Shown: in pieces, positions 46,651 to 54,459 of the stretch | Layout of the letters: each line of letters opens with the position of its first letter | Position numbering within the stretch: position 1 is the first letter of the stretch | Origin: Flavobacteriales bacterium | GTDB lineage: Bacteria > Bacteroidota > Bacteroidia > Flavobacteriales_F > PHOS-HE28 | Reading direction: 5' to 3' | Length of the DNA: 64,000 nucleotides | NCBI GenBank assembly: GCA_016702645.1 | Contig: JADJDP010000003.1 | Span: forward strand, 248,001 to 312,000 | Position numbers and translations under genes: made by a program | Notes under the pieces: generated by a model | The model's input: the letters and a program-made list of their open reading frames with translations, nothing else | Told to the model about the DNA's origin: nothing | The model's database searches: none

Positions 46651-47148
46651 TCAGGCACCACCCGCAGCGCCTTGCTGCTGCATCAGGGCCTTTTTCGCTT
46701 CGCGATAGTACTTGAACGGAACCAGCAGCATGCCGAAGCACTCACCATCTTCCTTACCCAACCGCTTGTGATGCACTTTGTGCGCTTTGCGTATGGCGAG
46801 CAAATAGGGATTGTTCGTTCTGCGCAACCACTTGATCCGTTGATGGATGAAGACCTCGTGCACGATGAAGTACAGCACACCATAGATGAGTATTCCCAGC
46901 CCGATCCATAGCCAAGGGGTATGAAGGCCCACCAAGCTACCCACGATGAAACAGGACATTGAGGGTATAGCGAAGATCAAGAAGAAGGCGTCGTTACGTT
47001 CCAGGAAGCCGTAGTGGTCCTTTCGGTGGTGGTCCGAATGCAAGGACCAGAGGAATCCGTGCATAACGTACTTGTGGGTGGCCCAAGCAACGAACTCCAT
47101 GAAAGCAGCGGTGCCTAAGACGATACCGATGATCCACCACGTATTCAT
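46651..47148 (-). CDS. crtZ: Beta-carotene hydroxylase CrtZ-like
   Basis: 165-residue di-iron membrane hydroxylase that converts beta-carotene to zeaxanthin. The four histidine clusters are present in order: HKYVMH, HSDHHRKDH, HEVFIHQR and HKVHHK. Hydrophobic helices lie between them. The C-terminal tail is alanine/glutamine-rich. It is the last gene of the minus-strand carotenoid cluster, 41 bases after the SRPBCC gene. No lycopene cyclase is found in the window, so beta-carotene must be made by an enzyme encoded elsewhere. Confidence 0.93.
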   Translation of the reverse strand: MNTWWIIGIVLGTAAFMEFVAWATHKYVMHGFLWSLHSDHHRKDHYGFLERNDAFFLIFAIPSMSCFIVGSLVGLHTPWLWIGLGILIYGVLYFIVHEVFIHQRIKWLRRTNNPYLLAIRKAHKVHHKRLGKEDGECFGMLLVPFKYYREAKKALMQQQGAAGGA

Positions 47149-47189
47149 GACTTCCTGAACAATGAACTGGGCGACTTGGTTCCTTGGTA

Positions 47190-47645
47190 CTACTGAAAGA
47201 GCCGCTCCAGTGTTGAACGCCGATGATCGAAGATGCGGGAAAGTTGCTTTCGAACGAGCACGGCATGGGCTATTTCGCCCAAAGGGCCGAGGGGTAGTTC
47301 GTATTCGATCCGGTCCCGCATTTCAACGCCGCCGGGAACGCTGGTGAACGTATGTCGGTGTCGCCAAAGTCGGTATGGGCCTTTCACTTGGGTGTCCACG
47401 AAAACGTGCGGAGCCTCGACCTCCTCGATCAACGTGACCCATCTGAGCGGGATGCCGAACAGGGGCTTAATGGTGTAATTGATCAGCTGCCCTGCGTGGG
47501 CCGGTTTGCCGTCGAATGGCTCGCGCATCACCAACCCGAGCTCAGGTGGTGTTATCAACACAAGGTTCCGAGGTGTGCTGAAGAAGGCCCACGCCTCGTC
47601 CAAGTCGATGGGAAGAACCTGGACACGTTCCAGTAAGTGCTGCAT
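47190..47645 (-). CDS. SRPBCC-family protein
   Basis: 151 residues (MQHLLERVQVLPIDLDEAWAFF at the start, PPELGLVMRE, VDTQVKGPYRLWRHRHTF and GVEMRDRIEYELPLGPLG inside). The START/Bet v1-like fold has a hydrophobic cavity. Proteins of this subgroup are regular members of Bacteroidota carotenoid/photolyase clusters, where a role in handling hydrophobic ligands is suspected but not proven. It lies 18 bases past the second small paralogous ORF and before crtZ. Confidence 0.85.
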   Translation of the reverse strand: MQHLLERVQVLPIDLDEAWAFFSTPRNLVLITPPELGLVMREPFDGKPAHAGQLINYTIKPLFGIPLRWVTLIEEVEAPHVFVDTQVKGPYRLWRHRHTFTSVPGGVEMRDRIEYELPLGPLGEIAHAVLVRKQLSRIFDHRRSTLERLFQ

Positions 47646-47663
47646 GTGACCTCAGGCGCGTAC

Positions 47664-47812
47664 TTATGGCTTTGCGCAACGCTGGCTCCAAGCGTCCAAG
47701 GCCTTCACACGGCTAATGGAGATCACGGCCCTGGGGTCCAGCCTGACAGGTATCTCTAGCACTACCGGTTCGATCGGACGCTTGAAGGTCAACCCGGTCT
47801 CTTCCGTGGCAT
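47664..47812 (-). CDS. Small basic protein, second copy of a tandem pair (frameshift as sequenced)
   Basis: About 49 residues once one base is restored in the AACCCGG stretch at 47791-47797. It then reads MPRKRPGLTFKRPIEPVVLE followed by IPVRLDPRAVIS and KALDAWSQRCAKP. It aligns without gaps to the upstream neighbour: both share MPRK, VRLD-x-R-x-VI, KAL-x-x-W and QR-x-x-K at identical spacing. Without repair the ATG frame stops after seven codons. I recognise no family. It lies in the carotenoid operon between the first copy and the SRPBCC gene. Confidence 0.55.
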
Positions 47813-47829
47813 CTCGTGCTACCTAGTGA

Positions 47830-47991
47830 TCAGCCGATCACTTCCAGCTTGGGATAACGCTGCCTCCAGAACTCCAGAGCCTTTTGGCTGGCCAAGGTGA
47901 TCACCGTGCGTGCGTCCAAGCGGACTTTTATGGCCTTGAGGCCTTCCTTCACGGGTTGTGTAAGGATCAAGACTTTCTTTTTGCGTGGCAT
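47830..47991 (-). CDS. Small basic protein, first copy of a tandem pair
   Basis: 53-residue frame beginning MPRKKKVLILTQPVKEGLK, then AIKVRLDARTVITLASQKAL and EFWRQRYPKLEVIG. ATG 47991 lies 2 bases after the photolyase stop, so it is probably translated from the same message. It is basic at the N-terminus, with one predicted strand and one helix, and no membrane segment. It is paralogous to the next ORF 17 bases downstream. I know of no named family; the position in a light-response cluster is the only hint of role. Confidence 0.65.
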   Translation of the reverse strand: MPRKKKVLILTQPVKEGLKAIKVRLDARTVITLASQKALEFWRQRYPKLEVIG

Positions 47992-47993
47992 GG

Positions 47994-49336
47994 CTATGCG
48001 AATAGTTCGTTTTTTCTGTCGTTCATGGCCTTCGTGCCTGACAAGCCGGCCTTGTAAGTGGCGAGAGCTCGTTGGCGGGCTGATTCATGAACGACCACGG
48101 GCTGCACATAGTTTGCCGTGCCATACTCCGGCACCCAATGCTTCACATATTTTAACTGGGGGTCGAACTTTTCCAGTTGCAAGCGGGGATTGAACACCCG
48201 GAAATAGGGTGCAGCGTCACATCCGGAACCAGATGCCCATTGCCACCCGCCATTGTTGCTGCTCAGTTCGAAGTCGAGCCATTTGGCTGCGAACCAAGCT
48301 TCACCCCAACGCCAATCGATGAGCAAGTGCTTGCACAGGAAGCTCGCCACCACCATGCGCACACGATTGTGCATGTGTCCGGTTGCCAGGAGTTCCCGCA
48401 TACCTGCGTCCACCAGCGGATAGCCGGTACGGCCCTCGCACCAAGCCTGGAACCCACCCTCGTCCTTGCGCCATTCGATGTGGTCGTAGTTGGGTTTGAA
48501 GGCCCGCTCGGTATGCGGGAAATGCCAGAGGATCTGCATGAAGAACTCCCGCCAGATCAACTCGTTGAGGTAGGTGGGGCTCAAGTCCAAGCTTTGGCGC
48601 ACCAGCTTTCGCACGCTCACCGTGCCGAAGCGAAGGTGTACGCTCATGCGGCTCGTACCGGGGATACCGGGTATGTTCCGGGTACGCTCGTAGTTCAGAA
48701 GCAATTCGTCCCGCACCACTTCAGATGGAGTTAGAAGATCCGTGGGCTGGAAGCCGATGGTTACAAGCCCCGGTATTGGAAGTGGTTCCGTTCTCCACAG
48801 TCCGTCCAAATGAGTTTCCGACGGGAACGAGTTCGCCATTTCAAGCTTGAAATGGCTCTTCCATTTTCGCGCGTACGGAGTGAAAACCGTGTAGGGTCCG
48901 CCGTCATCCTTCAACACCTCACCGCGTTCGAAAATGCTGATGTCCTTGAAGGTTCGGAAGGGCACACCGCGCGAGGTCAGGAATTCCCCTATCGCCTTGT
49001 CGCGGGCAATGGCGTACGGTTCATGGTCGTGGTTCGCAGTTACCCCGATGACATCGAACCGTTCGAGGATCCGCATCCACACTTCCAGGGGCTCTCCTTT
49101 TCCACAAGGATGGTCGAACCTTGTCGAGCAAGGTCCGCGTGAAGACCCCCGATCGTTCGATGGATGAAGTCCACCCTCCGATCGACCTTGTCTTCAAGGC
49201 GGTCGAGGATGTTGGTGTCGAATATGAACAGGGACAACACGTTCCCATGGTCTTGGAGCGCCCGGCTCAGTCCGTGATTGTCGTGAAGTCGCAAGTCCCG
49301 CCGGAACCAGTGGATGCTGATGCGCGGTTTGGTCAT
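47994..49336 (-). CDS. phr: Cryptochrome/deoxyribodipyrimidine photolyase family (frameshift as sequenced)
   Basis: FAD protein that repairs UV-induced pyrimidine dimers using light, or acts as a light sensor. It starts MTKPRISIHWFRRDLRLHDN (photolyase HWFRRDLRLHDN motif) and continues to VEKESP, then one C is missing in the run at about 49087-49090 (plus strand GGGG); adding it gives SPLEVWMRILERF and the rest. The FAD domain has LIWREFFMQILWHFP, GYPLVDAGMRELLATGHMHN, WASGSGCDAAPYFRVFNP and KFDPQLKYVKHWVPEY. Corrected length is 447 residues. It sits in the carotenoid operon, 11 bases after idi. Confidence 0.92.
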
Positions 49337-49347
49337 TCTTCGCTCGC

Positions 49348-49893
49348 TCAGGTGCGGTCGCTGCTGATGGTCTCCGCGACAGCGGATCTCACGAGCGGCC
49401 AACAGTCCCGCAACCATACTGTGTAATGCTGGGGGTTGCGCTCCAGGTCCGCTTCCAGCAGTTCGGGTTCGATGAACTTGCACTCCGAAACCTCGTCCGG
49501 GTTCGGAAGTGCTGCGCCGGACCATGACCCGAAGAACACATGGTCGTATTCGTGCTCCATCAAGCCGCCTCCCACATCTGCTTTGTAGGTGAAAGCGAAC
49601 CGTCGATCCAGCGGAACATCTATCCCCATTTCCTCTTTCAGCCTTCGTGAAGCAGCAGCCGGAAGCTCCTCTCCAGGACGTGGGTGGCTGCAACAGGTGT
49701 TGGTCCAGAGACCAGCGCTGTGGTACTTGTTCATTGCGCGCTTCTGAAGAAGAAGGCGACCGTCTTCATCGAAGAGGAAAACAGAGAACGCGCGATGCAA
49801 GGAACCCGTGCGGTGCGCCTCGAGCTTTTCCATGCTTCCGAGCACCTCGTCCCTTTCGTTCACCAACACCACTCGCTCCTGCTGCATGATCAT
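49348..49893 (-). CDS. idi: Isopentenyl-diphosphate delta-isomerase, type I
   Basis: Nudix-fold enzyme that interconverts IPP and DMAPP, feeding carotenoid synthesis. It is 181 residues with the type I signatures LHRAFSVFLFDEDGRLLLQKR, WTNTCCSHPRPGEE (active-site Cys in TNTCCSHP), ASRRLKEEMGI (Nudix-like helix) and EHEYDHVFFG. It starts 6 bases past the true crtB stop. Presence within the operon suggests that precursor supply is co-induced with pigment synthesis. Confidence 0.94.
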   Translation of the reverse strand: MIMQQERVVLVNERDEVLGSMEKLEAHRTGSLHRAFSVFLFDEDGRLLLQKRAMNKYHSAGLWTNTCCSHPRPGEELPAAASRRLKEEMGIDVPLDRRFAFTYKADVGGGLMEHEYDHVFFGSWSGAALPNPDEVSECKFIEPELLEADLERNPQHYTVWLRDCWPLVRSAVAETISSDRT

Positions 49894-49899
49894 CGGGCA

Positions 49900-50743
49900 T
49901 CAAAGCATGCCGAAACTGTGGCGCAAATAGCTGGTGGTGAGCAAGGCCAGCTTGCGCCGGTTACGCACTCGCACACGCTCATGAAGGATGCGCTCGCATG
50001 GAAGCGCCTTGATCTTTGCGGAACAGATTGAGGTAGTACACATAGGCGATGTACACCCCGAAGCGAGCGCCTTTGGGCAACTCGCGAATGCCCATCAACG
50101 CAGCGTCAAAGTCGGCCTGTACGTCGTGTTCGATACGGATCTTGTCACTGGCCGTGAGGTGCTCCGCGTCCACGTCCGGGAAATACGTGCGGCCAAGGTT
50201 GCTGTGGTCATCCTTGAGGTCGCGCAAGAAGTTCACCTTCTGGAAGGCTGCTCCAAGTTTCATTGCAGCGGGCTTCAGTCGCTGGTAAAGCACCTCGTCC
50301 CCCTCGCAGAAGACGCGCAAGCACATGAGTCCCACCACTTCCGCGCTGCCGAGGATGTAGGTCTCATAGCTCCGTTGGTCATGACGCGTCTCGGAGAGGT
50401 CCATCGCCATGCTCGCGAGAAACGTGTCGTACAGTTCGCGCTCGATCCGATACTTGTTCACCACGAGTTGAAAGCTGTGCAGGATCGGATTGATGCTGAT
50501 GCCCTCCGAGATCGCCCGATGCGTGTCCTCCGTGAAGCGGGAGAGGAGCATGACCTTGTCGTGGCCATGGAAGGTGTCCACGATCTCGTCCGCGAAGCGA
50601 ACGAAGCCGTAGATGGCATGGATCGGGTCATGAAAGCGTTTGTGCAACGATCGGATCCCCAAGGAGAACGATGTGCTGTAGGAATAGGTCGTGTGCCTGC
50701 TGGCTTTCAAGCAGACCGCATCGAAGAGTGCAAGTGTGTTCAT
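49900..50743 (-). CDS. crtB: Phytoene synthase (frameshift near 3' end as sequenced)
   Basis: Condenses two GGPP into phytoene. The start at ATG 50743 (MNTLALFDAVCLKASRHTT) overlaps the crtI stop. Asp-rich motifs YGFVRFADEIVDTF and VNFLRDLKDDHSN and the family segment PKGARFGVYIAYVYYLNLF are intact. Just after this, at about 50018, one extra A in the AAA run shifts the frame; removing it restores LFRKIKALPCERILHERVRV and the tail LLTTSYLRHSFGML, giving 280 residues. As sequenced the protein would end a few codons after the break. Confidence 0.92.
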
Positions 50744-52233
50744 GCGCGCATTCGTTGTCCGCTGGTCTCGTTCTCTATCAGGTCCGCCACCACCTGTCCG
50801 CTTATCAATGCAGGCGGCACGCCTGGGCCAGGCACGGTGAGTTGCCCGGTGAAGTAAAGTCCCTTCACCTTGCGGCTCTTCATGCTCGGACGAAGCGGTC
50901 CTGTTTGCATGATCGTGTTCGCCAAGCCGTATGCATTGCCACGGAACGCGTTGTAGTCGGCCTTGAGGTCGTTGATGCAATAGCTGCGCTTGAGCACGAC
51001 ATGCGGTCGCGGATCGAATCCCACGTGTTGCCCGAGCCGTTCCATGACGATGTTGTAGTACTGCTCGCGGATGATCTCCCGGTCTTCCAATCCCGGAGCG
51101 ATGGGGATGAGGATGACCAGGTTCTCATGACCTGCCGGCGCGGCACCTGGATCGGTTTTGCTGGCACAACTCGTGTAGAACAGAGGGCGGCTGGGCCATT
51201 CCGGCTTATCGTAGATCTCACTTGAATGCAGGTCGAGGGGCTCATCGAAGAACAACGTATGGTGCGCCAGTCGATCCAGTTTGCGATCGAACCCAAGGAA
51301 GAAGAGGAGGCTGGAAGGTGCCATGGTGCGCTCCTGCCAATAGTTTTCGGAGTAAGTGCGCGCGGCCAACGGAAGCAGCTCTTGTTCCACATGGTGGTAG
51401 TCAGCACCGGCTACGACCAAGTCGGCTGGGAGGGTGGTAGAGCTTGTGCGAACGCTGGTGATCTTGCGCTTCCGATCCACCTCGATCCGCTCCACCGCTT
51501 CGCCCATGCGGAACTGTACCCCAAGTTCTGTTGCCACCTTGACCATGGCCTCCACAACACGGCCCATTCCACCCTTGGGGTACCATGTACCCAGCTCAAG
51601 GTCGGCGTAGTTCATCAGGCTGTACAAGGCCGGGGTGTTTTGGGGAGCTGCGCCGAGAAACAGTACCGGGAACTCCATGAGAGAGCGCAAGTGCGGATGT
51701 TTGAAGTGGGCCTGCACATGTTTGCGCAGGGAGCGGAAGACCTTGGTCTTGAGCAGCCCCCCGATCAATCCGGGATGTGCGTACTCCATCCAGTTCAGCG
51801 AGGGCCGGTAAACCAGTTCACCCATGCCCAGATCGTACTTCACTTTCGCCTCGGCGAGGAATCGCTCCAACGCCTCGGCAGCGCCGGGTTCCTTGCTCTC
51901 GAAGAAATCTCGCAGGGCTTGGCGCCCCGCTGGAACAGCCCACTCTTCTCCTGCACCGAACACCACCTTGTAGGAAGGGTCCAGGCGAACGAGTTCATAG
52001 TGGTCCGATGTTTTTTGACCGAAGCGCGCGAAGAAGCGCTCGAAAACATCGGGCATCCAGTAGAAACTTGGACCCATGTCGAAGGTGAATCCATCCTGTT
52101 CCCAAACACGCGCACGGCCACCAGGCTGGGTGTTCTTCTCCACCACCGTCACGGCATGGCCCTTTTGCGCCAGCGATGCTGCGGCGGACAATCCGGCAAA
52201 ACCGGCTCCTATGACGATGATCCTTTTGCTCAC
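50740..52233 (-). CDS. crtI: Phytoene desaturase
   Basis: FAD-dependent desaturase that converts phytoene to lycopene. It is 497 residues. GTG start at 52233 overlaps the sigma-factor stop (GTGA). The N-terminal dinucleotide-binding IVIGAGFAGLSAAASLAQKGH and EKNTQPGGRARVWEQDGFTF are typical, and the C-terminal GLYFTGQLTVPGPGVPPALISG is the family signature. It is intact as sequenced. It is coupled by overlaps to both the sigma factor upstream and crtB downstream. Confidence 0.95.
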   Translation of the reverse strand: MSKRIIVIGAGFAGLSAAASLAQKGHAVTVVEKNTQPGGRARVWEQDGFTFDMGPSFYWMPDVFERFFARFGQKTSDHYELVRLDPSYKVVFGAGEEWAVPAGRQALRDFFESKEPGAAEALERFLAEAKVKYDLGMGELVYRPSLNWMEYAHPGLIGGLLKTKVFRSLRKHVQAHFKHPHLRSLMEFPVLFLGAAPQNTPALYSLMNYADLELGTWYPKGGMGRVVEAMVKVATELGVQFRMGEAVERIEVDRKRKITSVRTSSTTLPADLVVAGADYHHVEQELLPLAARTYSENYWQERTMAPSSLLFFLGFDRKLDRLAHHTLFFDEPLDLHSSEIYDKPEWPSRPLFYTSCASKTDPGAAPAGHENLVILIPIAPGLEDREIIREQYYNIVMERLGQHVGFDPRPHVVLKRSYCINDLKADYNAFRGNAYGLANTIMQTGPLRPSMKSRKVKGLYFTGQLTVPGPGVPPALISGQVVADLIENETSGQRMRA

Positions 52234-52739
52234 GCCGGAACGTTCTTGTCGCTCAGCATCTCCATGAGGCGGTGACGAGCTTGATGGATCCGGCTCTTCA
52301 CCGTGCCGATCGGGATGCCCAAGTGGTCGGCGACCTCGTTGTACTTGTACCCTTGATGATGCATTTCGAACGGAGTGCGGAAAGTTGGATCCAAGCGCTC
52401 CAAGCTATGCTGGATCTCCGCCATTCTCACACGGCCTTCCGGACTGTGGGGCATTTGAACGAGCCTAACCTGATCGTGTTCACGATCCACGCTGTCCATG
52501 AGCGCCTTCGTTCGCTTGTTACGACGGTGCCCATTGATGAACGTGTTCTTCATGATCGTATACAACCAGGCCTTGAAGTTGGTGTTGTCCTGGAACTTGT
52601 CGCGGAACGTTAGGGCACGCACCATGGAGTCTTGGAGAAGGTCCAAAGCGTTGTCCCGGTCCTTGGTAAGACCCAAGGCAAAGTAGTACAGCGGTTGGCG
52701 GAGGCCGATCAGTTGCTGCTGGAACTCGAGGGTTGACAT
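52230..52739 (-). CDS. ECF-type RNA polymerase sigma factor
   Basis: 169-residue sigma-70 family member of the extracytoplasmic-function group. Region 2 contains FALGLTKDRDNALDLLQDSM and the core-binding FKAWLYTIMKNTFINGHRR; region 4 contains LDPTFRTPFEMHHQGYKYNE and VADHLGIPIGTVKSRIHQAR. No anti-sigma factor gene follows; instead it is translationally coupled to crtI. It is thus likely to regulate, or be co-induced with, the carotenoid/photolyase operon. ATG 52739 (MSTLEFQQQLIGL) is chosen; an in-frame ATG at 52778 is possible. An inverted repeat lies 50-80 bases upstream. Confidence 0.92.
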   Translation of the reverse strand: MSTLEFQQQLIGLRQPLYYFALGLTKDRDNALDLLQDSMVRALTFRDKFQDNTNFKAWLYTIMKNTFINGHRRNKRTKALMDSVDREHDQVRLVQMPHSPEGRVRMAEIQHSLERLDPTFRTPFEMHHQGYKYNEVADHLGIPIGTVKSRIHQARHRLMEMLSDKNVPA

Positions 52740-52789
52740 GGGCTTGTGTATCTGGCTTGCTGATGGATTCGGGGTCAAAGAAAGTGATA

Positions 52790-52821
52790 TTGTTCAAGAA
52801 ATGGACATAAAGATTGAACAA
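52790..52821. promoter_or_regulatory. Inverted repeat upstream of the ECF sigma/carotenoid operon
   Basis: Perfect 8-base half sites TTGTTCAA and TTGAACAA separated by 16 bases, in an AT-rich island in an otherwise GC-rich sequence. Half-site centres are 24 bases apart, compatible with a dimeric regulator. It lies 51-82 bases upstream of the sigma-factor ATG, where an operator would be expected. The 277 bases between the sigma gene and the tRNA genes hold this and the tRNA promoter but no gene. Confidence 0.5.
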
Positions 52822-52949
52822 AAAGTTTCAACAGCGACGAAAACGGACCGTGTTAGCGGAACGAAGCGGTCTTTTCGTGCAAACAGCTCGTGTGGGCAGG
52901 GGATCCCTTGCGGGTAGGTTCGGTCAAATGGATGGTAAGCTCATCGGTC

Positions 52950-52957
52950 TATATTTG
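52950..52957 (+). promoter_or_regulatory. -7 box (TATATTTG) of the tRNA-Val pair
   Basis: Exact TAnnTTTG match, 59 bases before the first tRNA. Its 16-base context, GTCTATATTTGCCGCC, equals that of the DUF2795 promoter. Confidence 0.5.
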
Positions 52958-53016
52958 CCGCCCTTTCACCCGGTTCGTGGTTGGCGATCGGGACCGTTCC
53001 TTGCATTTTTCGTCCT

Positions 53017-53089
53017 GGAAGCATAGCTCGTTGGTTTAGAGCATCTGCCTTACAAGCAGAGGTCGCTGGTTCAGATCCGGCTGCCTCCA
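53017..53089 (+). tRNA. tRNA-Val(TAC), with several departures from consensus
   Basis: Cloverleaf with anticodon stem TCTGC/GCAGA and loop CTTACAA, giving anticodon TAC (valine). It ends CCA-like (CTCCA). The acceptor has one A-C mismatch (GGAAGCA versus TGCCTCC), the D loop lacks the usual A14, the variable loop is short by one, and the T loop reads TTCAGAT with G where A58 is normally invariant. This may be consensus error or a decaying copy. Confidence 0.75.
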
Positions 53090-53094
53090 CATCC

Positions 53095-53169
53095 GGGATG
53101 TTAGCTCAGCTGGTTTAGAGCGCATGCTTCACACGCATGAGGTCACTGGTTCGAATCCAGTACGTCCCA
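53095..53169 (+). tRNA. tRNA-Val(CAC)
   Basis: Well-formed cloverleaf: acceptor GGGATGT/ACGTCCC, D stem GCTC/GAGC, anticodon stem CATGC/GCATG with loop TTCACAC (anticodon CAC, valine GUG), T arm CTGGTTCGAATCCAG. It lies 5 bases after the TAC isoacceptor and is probably co-transcribed with it. Confidence 0.88.
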
Positions 53170-53183
53170 CTCCCTATAGGATA

Positions 53184-53218
53184 AAGCCCTTCAGTGAAAA
53201 CTGAGGGGCTTCTTTTTT
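53184..53218 (+). terminator. Rho-independent terminator after the tRNA genes
   Basis: Hairpin AAGCCCTTCAGT / ACTGAGGGGCTT with a 4-base loop (one mismatch in the stem), followed by C and six Ts at 53213-53218. It is well placed 15 bases past the second tRNA. Confidence 0.88.
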
Positions 53219-53239
53219 GGAAGGGGGTAAATAGGGCAG

Positions 53240-54457
53240 CTAAAGGACCTCGGCAACGACGAAGACACTGCCCGTAACTAGCACAAGGTCTCCTTTGCCA
53301 GCAGCTTTTTGGGCTCCTTCCAGCGCTGCAGCTACCGACGGGAAGATGCTACCGCGCAATGAACGCCCCGCAGCTTGTTCCTGAAGCAGCATCGCATTCA
53401 ACCCCCGCGGTATGTCAGCCTTGCAGTAGTAATAGGTTGCATGCTTTGGAAGAAGGTCCAGCGCATGTCCGATCTCTTTGTCGCCGACCATGCCAAGCAC
53501 AACGTGCAAGTGATTGTGGTGCATCCTTCCCAATTGCTCGTTCAACACGCGGAAGCCATCCACGTTGTGAGCAACGTCCACGATCGTGAGCGGATCCGTT
53601 GAGATGGTCTGCCAACGACCCATCAAACCCGTGTTCTGAACCACGCGTTCCAAACCACGACGAACCGCGTCATCCGGAATGTTCCAGCCACGATCCTTCA
53701 GCGTATCAATCGTGGCGAGCACAATGCACACATTGCGTTGTTGGTGCGCACCAACAAGTGCGACCGGATAGGGGAGTGGCGCTTCCTGGTCCACGTAGGT
53801 TATCGACGCTTCACAGGTGTTGGCGCGCGCTTGAAAGACCGCTGCTACCCCATCCCGCGCTTCACCTATCACAACGGGTACTCCTGGCTTGATGATGCCA
53901 GCCTTTTCACCTGCGATCGCTTCCAAGGTTGTACCCAGGAAGTCCATGTGGTCCCAACCGATATTGGTGATGACGCTCACTTCGGGTGCAACGACGTTGG
54001 TGCTGTCCAGACGGCCGCCCATGCCGGTTTCGATGACCGCGATATCCACCTTCTCTTCGCGGAACCACCATAAGGCAAAGGCCACACCCCACTCGAAGAA
54101 GGAAGCGTCTATGGGTTCGAAGGCTTCGCGATGCTCCTCAACGAAGCGCATTACCGTCTCCTCCGGCACCACTGTACCGTTGATCCGGAAGCGCTCGCGG
54201 AAGTCCTTCAAATGCGGCGAGGTGTGAAGCCCCACCTTGTACCCCGCTTCCTGGAGGATGCTCGCAAGCATGTGGCTTGTACTGCCTTTCCCATTGGTGC
54301 CAGCAATGTGCACGCATCGGAGACCGTGCTCCGGATGGCCGGTCAGATCCATCAGCGCGTGCGTATTGGCCAGGTCGGCTTTGTAGGCTGCCTTGCCGAT
54401 GCGCTGGAACATCGGGAGCCGTGCGTACAGGTACGCCAGCGTCTCCGCGTAGGTCAT
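53240..54457 (-). CDS. folC: Bifunctional folylpolyglutamate/dihydrofolate synthase
   Basis: 405-residue Mur-ligase-family enzyme that adds glutamates to (dihydro)folate. The P-loop HIAGTNGKGSTSHMLASIL (around residue 50), TSPHLKDFRERFRING, the ISVITNIGWDHMDFLG-type stretch, and late DVAHNVDGFRVLNEQL are the family signatures. It is the last gene of exbB-exbD-exbD-tonB-folC, 2 bases from tonB. This order, linking a folate gene with the Ton motor, is often seen in Bacteroidota. No frameshift. Confidence 0.94.
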   Translation of the reverse strand: MTYAETLAYLYARLPMFQRIGKAAYKADLANTHALMDLTGHPEHGLRCVHIAGTNGKGSTSHMLASILQEAGYKVGLHTSPHLKDFRERFRINGTVVPEETVMRFVEEHREAFEPIDASFFEWGVAFALWWFREEKVDIAVIETGMGGRLDSTNVVAPEVSVITNIGWDHMDFLGTTLEAIAGEKAGIIKPGVPVVIGEARDGVAAVFQARANTCEASITYVDQEAPLPYPVALVGAHQQRNVCIVLATIDTLKDRGWNIPDDAVRRGLERVVQNTGLMGRWQTISTDPLTIVDVAHNVDGFRVLNEQLGRMHHNHLHVVLGMVGDKEIGHALDLLPKHATYYYCKADIPRGLNAMLLQEQAAGRSLRGSIFPSVAAALEGAQKAAGKGDLVLVTGSVFVVAEVL

Positions 54458-54459
54458 GG

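Noticed and set aside
52814..53026. 70-codon plus-strand frame before the tRNA genes
   Set aside because: It runs over the tRNA promoter box and into the first tRNA, and has no homology-like pattern.
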